The notes under the pieces are model-generated. The model ran no database searches and had not been told where the DNA came from. It worked only from the letters and a program-made list of their open reading frames with translations. A stretch of DNA of 64,000 nt, from assembly GCA_019914945.1 (NCBI GenBank), contig CM034109.1, positions 8,176,479 through 8,240,478 on the forward strand, written 5' to 3'. The position numbers were made by a program, and so were the translations under genes. Source of the stretch: Typha latifolia. Lineage: Eukaryota; Streptophyta; Magnoliopsida; Poales; Typhaceae. Below are positions 57,231 to 64,000 of the stretch, piece after piece. How positions within the stretch are numbered: the stretch's first letter is position 1; each line of letters begins with the position of its first letter.

Positions 57231-57302
57231 GTCGTTGTAGTATAGTGGTGAGTATTCCCGCCTGTCACGCGGGTGACCCGGGTTCGATCCCCGGCAACGG
57301 CG
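57231..57302 (+). tRNA. trnD-GUC: tRNA-Asp (GTC)
   Basis: A 72-nt cloverleaf. Acceptor stem GTCGTTG pairs with CAACGGC (57295-57301), with discriminator G at 57302. The anticodon stem CCCGC/GCGGG frames loop CTGTCAC with anticodon GTC at 57264-57266. A/B boxes are intact (TAGTATAGTGG and GGTTCGATCCC). No intron and no encoded CCA, as in nuclear eukaryotic tRNAs. A run of six T at 57311-57316 is the expected Pol III terminator. Confidence 0.97.
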
Positions 57303-57612
57303 TTATTTACTTTTTTAAACTACCGTTTTATTATATTGGCAAAATACGGATTGGATTTTGACAAAGCAAGCATCAAACCCGCCCCGTTTGCACCATCTAG
57401 TGTCCCATTAAGAAAAGGCACGCGGCGATAGACTAACCGCACAAGGCACCGCAAACGTGGACCGCTCATGTCACCGGGCCCCACAACTTCTGCGGTGGAT
57501 GGCGCGAAACTCGTCTAGTCTTAACCCTACCCTGCGAGACAGCATAAGCTTGCCCCGATAGAAATAAGTTCCGCGAATAGCGAGAACTGGAGTTCAAAAT
57601 TATCCAGGAGAA
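57303..57612 (+). promoter_or_regulatory. PnsB3 upstream region
   Basis: 310 bases between the tRNA and the PnsB3 ATG. After the Pol III T-run the sequence is GC-richer (57360-57560), including ACGTGG at about 57454. No clear TATA box is seen. I see nothing else. Confidence 0.35.
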
Positions 57613-59718
57613 ATGGCGGCCACGAGCTCGGTCTTCTCTCTATCCTTCCAGTCTCTTCGGATCCCCTGCCCTTCCTCTCGGAATCCGAAACCCAAGCGCT
57701 CGACCCCTAGTTCTTGCTCGCTGAATCCCTCGTCGGATACTTCTATGCCCCAAGTCGAGCTCGAATTCCTCGGTGTAACGCTCTAAAATTCCCCCCTTCT
57801 TTTTCGTCGTTGTTCTAAATTTATCGTCAAATTGATCGGCCTTATCTTGTAAATTGATCGATATGTAGCCGAAAGCGGGAGACGATGGATCGTATCCGGT
57901 GGATAAAGCCTCTGCAATTAGTGGAGAGAAGCTTCTCAGGAATATTATGCTGGACAGCAAAATTGAGCTCTACGCGGCATATGTAGGAATAGATCTTTAT
58001 TCGTTTTATTCCATTTATTTTGGGGAATTAGTAAATAATTTGGGATTTTTAGGGGAAAGTGATGAACTGCGGCGGTGGCGGAAGCTGTGGCACTTGCATT
58101 GTCGAGGTCTGTTTTCTTTTCTACTTGATAGTGGTGTCTGACATATAGTGGTATAAGCGTCAAAATCATTGTTTGATCTGATAGATTGATCTTTGAGTAT
58201 CTCATGCGTCAAATCTTCAAGAGAATAAAATAGAATTAGCAATACATATATCTTACAATTTTAATTTTGCGTGTCTCTGACTCTATTTAATGCAATCTGA
58301 AATGCATTTTGATACATCACAATTAATATTGGCAATTCCTCTCTTGCAAGAAGTGGTTTTTCTGATGGTCATTAAAGATGAATTTGAAAATAGTATTGCA
58401 ATTTCTGCAGATTATTGATGGCAAGGATCTCTTGAATGAAAGAACAAACACTGAGAATCGCTATTTGAAGAAGGCATGTTAATTTACTATCCACTCACTT
58501 CGGAACGTTGTGTTCTCCAAATACTGAGTTTATTAATTTCTTTTGTAGATTGTGGAAATTTTCTCTTGTTATCTGTGCACATCAGCCGCGTAATCTTTGA
58601 CACAAAGTATTAGATGCCATTGTGCCAACTTAACTTTTCTCCTTTCTTTGTCAAATTATAGAAACCTGAGTCTTGGAGACTAGCTTGTCAAACTATCGTA
58701 GGAAATAAAGAAAATGCTGGCAAGGTATGCTGTCCACCTGCTTTCATATTTTACTTGTAGAATTTGAAATGGCTTATTAAGAACTCCAACTGCTACAATT
58801 GATGATTTGGCTTTTGAACTTTATAAGGATGTTAGTTAATAATATTTCCATCACTGGAATAAATAGAAGGCAAAAGTATGCCGTAGGTATATTTACTTGT
58901 TAATACAGAATTATCTACTAGGCCGTTAATACAGAATTATCTACTAGGCCTCTTGAATTTTTTTTTTCTAGTCAGCCTTCTAGTGCCATAATTTGAGGCT
59001 TGTCCTTTTTCATAAGCTAGTAGAGTAAATGATATTCCCATTGGTATCTATGATAAAGATAAATCATCTGTATATTAGGCATAAGTTATTCATTTGCGCC
59101 TCATATTATTTACTAGCGAGTAATTTCTTAATATCCTTTTACATACTAAACTTGTAAGCTATTGTTAAAGGTAGGCTGGGAGTTGTAGGCTACTATGTTT
59201 TATCTTCAAAGTACTGACTATCTGGAGCTAGAAAATTCGACATTTAATTAAGGGTTAATATATGCATTTAGAACAAACAAAGGAAGAAGAAAACCCTTTT
59301 TTCCTGGTTGTTTTCTTTTCTTTTTTTCAATTTGTGGAGTCTCAGTTTATGGCTTTTCTTCTTGTTGATTTGAAGTATTCAACTCAAAGTAGTGTAATAT
59401 TTCTGAAACCTCCACATTTTTTGGCACAGAAAGATAAGCTATATTCTTAAGGTGCATAATTTCTCAGGCAAATGATATTTTTTAGCCTTTTAGCCATAGT
59501 CAGTTGCATAAATATGAACCAGTTATGTGTTAAAGCCTCTTCCTTTATAGATACACATATGGTTGTATGTTTGCAAGTATTCAAGTATAAGCCTATATGT
59601 AAGCCTTCTTTTGTTCTCTAAGCAGTTCATATTACTGTCAACAAAATCACATTCTTATTACAATCAAATCTTTCCATCCCAGGTTGTTGTCCGACGGTTA
59701 CCCCAGTGGAAAAAATGA
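57613..59718 (+). CDS. PNSB3: Photosynthetic NDH subunit of subcomplex B 3 (ferredoxin-like, chloroplast)
   Basis: Six exons (57613-57774, 57869-57982, 58053-58106, 58411-58473, 58662-58724, 59683-59718) give 163 aa. Residues 1 to about 45 are Ser/Pro/Arg-rich, a chloroplast transit peptide. The rest is a 2Fe-2S ferredoxin-like domain: VELEFLG, LRNIMLDSKIELYAAYGKVM, the cluster loop CGGGGSCGTC (Cys98, 104, 107) and the fourth ligand Cys140 in WRLACQT. The loop is CX5CX2C, one residue longer than the CX4CX2C of plant ferredoxin. The LNERTNTENRYLKKKPESWR stretch matches NDF4/PnsB3. The protein belongs to the chloroplast NDH complex in cyclic electron flow around photosystem I. Intron 4 has a GC donor (AAG|gcatgt), the only site that keeps the frame. 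Confidence 0.9.
58899..58950 (+). repeat. 26-bp tandem duplication in PNSB3 intron 5
   Basis: GTTAATACAGAATTATCTAC plus TAGGCC occurs twice without change at 58899-58924 and 58925-58950. It is intronic and likely neutral. Confidence 0.95.
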
Positions 59719-61158
59719 TCTGCATATTTTCAGATCCTACTAGATCCCGAAAACTCGCTAGGTTCAAATCTTTTACTTTTTTCTTGAATGTATTTGAATT
59801 GCAGCTGCCATGCCCTCATGATTTATCTTTCTGGTGTGTTACCTTGTCAGCAGAGAGTTACCAGTTTGTTCGAATTTTTACATTGATTTAAACGAACGGA
59901 AAAGAAGTACATGACGCCATTAGTCAGTCTGCTTCTTGGACCTCACAGAAGGAAAAGAAGATAGAAGAGTATATGAATGATGTAGTACATGCAAGATATT
60001 TTTCATCCACTTGTAATATGCTTGGCATGATTTGCAAATTTGAGTTTGTTTAAGGAATGCAACAGCTCAGACCTTTTTTTAATTTTTTTAATTTTGTGTC
60101 CATTTGCTTAGAATTATTATAGACTAATGTACTGATATTCTTTTATTCATATATTCGTAATTATGGATAGTGAGAACTATCAAAGGTTGGTAACCCTTCT
60201 ACGAGCAAGGAGGAGATTATAGAGTCGATTTCAATCTTATATAATTATTATAGAAAAAATATTTTGATGGTTTGATAGTTTGGCTCTCGAACGTTTAATT
60301 GGGTTGTGCTATGTTATTAGATCGCATCGGGTTGTGCTATGTTATTAGATCGCATCTGTCGGATTGCATGATGGCTGCTCTTTCCATGGGCATCATTCAT
60401 AGAGATTGTAGGATTTTAGTAATTTAGGGGTTAGTCTAGTTAATATGTTATTAACTCTAATAAATGATAAAAAGTAATTCTATGTGAATAACTTTTTGAC
60501 AAAATTTTAAGCGTCATAATCTCGCTAATAAATAAATCTACGTGGACAAATTTGAAAGGAATTATTTTATTATTTTTTTGTCATTTAAGAGCTGACTAGA
60601 TCCAATCCTTCCTTAGTATAATAATAACAATAAGCAAAGATTTCACTAAAATTTAACTAATATACTAAGTCGCTAAATTTAAACTTTAAGTCGATGTGAT
60701 ACTGAACTATTGTTTCGAATTAAATAACTCCGAATTATTCTATTATTTCAAATTAAACACCTCGGAATCATACGAGGTTCTCAATTTTTTTTTTAAAAAC
60801 AAAAAAACCGTTGGTTAGAGAGAACTTTGCGAGCATTTTGATAATAAGGATACCTTCCAACATTTTAAAGTAACGGTAGTTTGCATTACTTTTATCGTTA
60901 ATGTAATAATAGTTGCCTATTCGATTTTCCTACAAAAGAAACAAAAATTAGGTTGATAAACATGGAAGGGTACTCCAATGACACAGGAAGGTTATCCAAA
61001 AGCGAATAGCCACCTACACATATTATAAATAAATAAAACAAAAATATATGTAGATGAAAAAAATTAAAAACAAAATACGAGCTTTAGCTCTACATCTCGG
61101 AATCGGATAGCGGCGAGGCGCTGTTCTCCTCTCGTCCCTCGCCGCCATCGCCGTCCCG
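59719..61158. other. Spacer between PNSB3 and GLYK
   Basis: 1.4 kb, mostly AT-rich. It includes a perfect 28-bp tandem duplication (60301-60328 and 60329-60356, starting GGGTTGTGCTATGTTATTAG). The last 100 bases turn GC-rich and are the GLYK leader. No other gene was found. Confidence 0.5.
60301..60356 (+). repeat. 28-bp tandem duplication, intergenic
   Basis: Two identical adjacent 28-bp units in the spacer between PNSB3 and GLYK. Perfect identity suggests a recent event. Confidence 0.95.
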
Positions 61159-64000
61159 ATGAGGATTCTAAACGCACTGTCTCGACCTTCTCTATCTCCT
61201 CCCACCACCATCTCTCCTTCTTATCTAACACATCACTCTCCCTGTTCTTTCCCATCTCAAAAGAATTCCCCTAGCAATCCTGATTCCAGACCAGGTTAGA
61301 GACGAATATATTCGGAAAATCAACTTCTTCTTCTTTTTTCTATCCCCCAATTATAGAGTCCGAAGAGCTCCTGAGGAGTATGGGAAATAACCCATGCTTC
61401 TTTTGATTTCTTTAATTTATTTTTCACGTTGAAATAAATGGCACTAGAACTGACAGGTTTTGATTGATTAACATCTCAGTCGTAAGCTTTTATTGCTAAA
61501 TTTATTGATGTATGTTTGATAATTTGCTATCATCGACACGTTTGATGAAATTTTATCGCAAATTCTTGGTACCCATTTGTTGGTTTGAGCTAAAATGGCT
61601 TCTTTATGTCTCTGATTGTGTGTATGTTGTAGTTTCCCTCTCAAGCAATTCGTCGAGCAATGGACGGGGGATGGTGCCATCGCGCTCGGTGTTTCCTACC
61701 TCTCCTGCTCTTACTTCTTCTGTTGGAGATCTGTTTGAGTTTATATGCTCTGGCCCTTTGATGAAGAAATTGGGATTCACTGCCGAAACGGTGGGCGAAT
61801 CCGTCGACAAGTGGTTGCAGTGCGGTGGGCTCTTGTGCCGGTTGTTTCGGCTCAATGAACTTAGGTTGTCAGTCCCTGAGAAGGCTAGAATCTACCATTA
61901 CTATGTACCTGTGTTCCTTTGGTGTGAAAACCAGATTTCACATCACAAATCCAAGTTTAAAGATGGAGAAGAGATACCACCATTAGTGGTATGCAAATAA
62001 CTTTGCCAAGTATAATTATGCTCATGTTTGTGTTCATGGATGACATAATTCAATTGCTTTTTGACACTTCGAATTGAAATAACAAAATAAGACATCTGGC
62101 GATGTTTGACTTAGCTGTTCATTCTTTAGATTTGAGATAATGTTTACCTTATATAATGTAGATTGGTATCAGTGCTCCTCAAGGCAGTGGAAAGACGACT
62201 CTTGTTTTTGCCCTTGAGTATCTTTTCAAGCGAACTGGTAGGTGAGTTGGCTATTCTTGGCAGACTAGGAGACTTTAAACATCTGATCCAAGTAGTACCT
62301 CCTTTCTTGAACTGTGACGCCATTACTTTTGTATGCTTACAACTAAAATACTGATTTATCTGTTTCGTTCCCTAGAACTGCGGCTACCTTGTCCATAGAT
62401 GATTTTTATTTGACAGCAGAAGAGCAGGTATGCATCTTCAAATTTGGTACAGTGATAAATTCGTTACTTTATGCTTCTTTTGATTTCTGATGGTTTGATC
62501 TGATATGCAGGCTACTTTAAGGAGTCAAAACCCTGGAAATGCGCTCTTAGAGGTGCCAAGTGAACTCATTCACTGTAATCATTAGAAGTTGAGCATTCTA
62601 TGATGCGCCACAAACTATTGTGAATTTTATGTGTTCATGTACTTTCAGCTCCGAGGTAATGCAGGAAGCCATGACCTGCAGTTCTCAATTGATACACTTA
62701 CATCTTTAAGCAAACTGACAAAGAAAGGTATCTAATCCTTGTTACTCTGTTTGATTTCCTTAGACCAGATTCTTCTCCACTAATCCAAGTAACAAGTATC
62801 CTCTCATGTGATGTTTTCTGATAAATCGGTGAAAAAGAATGATATGGATTGCATGTAACATTAAACCATTTGTCAACTCAAGCTGACTGAGAAATTATCT
62901 TGTATGTTCAAACTATTTAGGTATGACGATGAAACTTCCACGATATGATAAGGTATGCTTAATTGCTTACAGTAATGTGCCTATAAATTATCCTTACTTG
63001 ATAGTTATGTTGGATATTCATGCTAGACATCTCGTCTATGTATGTAGTCGGCTTTTGGAGGGAAGGGTGATAGAGCAGACCCTTCCACATGGCCAGAGGT
63101 TGAAGGGCCAGTAGAGGTAAAACTACTTTAGAATATACTGTACAATGATGAGCTTCTACTTCAAGGAATAAAAATGGGGTCTTCATTTATCATTTTTCAA
63201 AATTAAAATGAATTGTTCTGTACTTTTCTCAATCAGCCTATTTTCTGCTATGGCAATTCAGGTTGTATTATTTGAGGGATGGATGCTTGGATTCAAACAT
63301 CTTCCAAATGAAGTTGTGAAAGCAGTTGACCCACAGGCAAATTCTTCTTTCTCTCTCTTTTTCTCCTAGGAGAGTTTCAGATTACTCAGATGAGATCTTT
63401 TGTAATCCTTCTTTTTATATCAAAGTATATTTTTCCTTCTCTAGCTTGAAGTGGTAAACAAGAACCTTGAAGCCTACTATGATGCATGGGATAAGTTTGT
63501 TGAGGCATGGATGGTCATAAAGATAAAGGATCCGAATTGCGTATATCAATGGAGATTGCAGGTTATCTTCACATTGATATGAAAAATTAGTACTGACAAC
63601 TGCAAATTATGAGTTTGTTCGTTATTTCAAGCATCCATTGTAACTTATGGCAGACTAAGTTTCTCTTTCGACATTTCAGGCGGAGATAGCCATGAGAGAA
63701 GATGGAAAACCTGGCATGTCTGATGAGGAGGTGCATCTTATACTTACATATCCCTTTTGAACTCATCTCATAGTGACCTCTATATGCTTTAATTTTCTTT
63801 TGACCAAGGTTCTAAAAGACTTTTGGTGGTAAATGGGCTGACAAGAGATTATGTAGCACCTAGGCACTAGGCAGGTTAAAAAATAAACAAATAAAAGAAA
63901 TATCAGTTCGAGAAGAAGTTAAAATTAATACCTACAATTTAAACAATATACAAATGCATTTTTGTTAAAAAAAACTATAGTAAACTATTAGAATCCACTA
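61159..64000 (+). CDS. GLYK: D-glycerate 3-kinase, chloroplastic (3' end beyond window)
   Basis: Eleven exons are visible (61159-61294, 61633-61988, 62162-62241, 62376-62427, 62511-62552, 62649-62727, 62921-62952, 63048-63116, 63262-63336, 63445-63561, 63680-63730), 363 codons in frame. The full plant enzyme is about 450 aa, so one or more final exons lie past 64000. Residues 1 to about 70 are Ser/Pro-rich, a chloroplast transit peptide. The kinase domain has P-loop APQGSGKTT (169-177), SIDDFYLTAEEQ, LRGNAGSHDLQFSIDTL, KLPRYDKSAFGGKGDRADPS, VVLFEGWMLGFKH and NLEAYYDAWDKFVEAW. The enzyme phosphorylates D-glycerate to 3-phosphoglycerate, the last step of photorespiration, in the stroma. Intron 9 has a GC donor (CAG|gcaaat). 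Confidence 0.95.

Overview
This is nuclear DNA from a flowering plant. The genes are split by many introns, the spacers and introns are AT-rich, and the proteins are plant-specific (chloroplast NDH subunit PnsB3, photorespiratory glycerate kinase, two-domain B3/REM factor, DUF599 protein, beta-CASP-fused DNA ligase 6). The GC-rich N-termini, the B3 type and the general protein style suggest a non-grass monocot such as a palm; that is an impression, not a proof. I rebuilt the exon-intron structures by hand from reading frame, splice sites and family conservation. Every complete spliced model closes in frame.

Layout: 1-12.5 kb, DNA ligase 6 (+), with two TIR transposons in one large intron. 13.4-15.5 kb, histone chaperone ASF1 (+), followed by a tandem duplication of its 3' flank. 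17.4-20.9 kb, a C2H2/U1-like zinc-finger protein (-). 22.1-22.8 kb, a non-autonomous hAT element. 23.9-27.4 kb, a MATE transporter (+). 28.2-29.0 kb, a MULE-like MITE. 30.0-30.6 kb, mitochondrial bL12 (-). 31.0-34.0 kb, a cyclin-D1-binding protein homologue (-). It is divergent from ORC4 (+, 34.2-38.9 kb) across a 185-bp shared promoter with an E2F site. 39.8-44.0 kb, base-exchange phosphatidylserine synthase (-). 45.3-48.1 kb, a double-B3 (REM) factor (-). 49.3-50.9 kb, a DUF599 membrane protein (-). 52.2-52.9 kb, a plant defensin (+). 54.8-55.1 kb, an unrecognised small secreted peptide (-). 57.2 kb, tRNA-Asp(GTC). 57.6-59.7 kb, PnsB3 (+). 61.2 kb to the right edge, glycerate kinase (+), cut off by the window.

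Several genes in the first 39 kb serve S phase or genome maintenance (LIG6, ASF1, ORC4, cyclin-D-binding protein). ASF1 and the ORC4 pair carry E2F-type motifs upstream. The two rightmost genes serve chloroplast photosynthesis and photorespiration. This is ordinary plant gene neighbourhood, not an operon, and I see no dedicated new multi-gene system. The notable items are the splicing features (four GC-AG introns, one U12-type intron in ORC4, a catalytic lysine codon split by an intron, a microsatellite touching a splice donor), four TIR elements with readable target-site duplications, and the unrecognised secreted-peptide gene.
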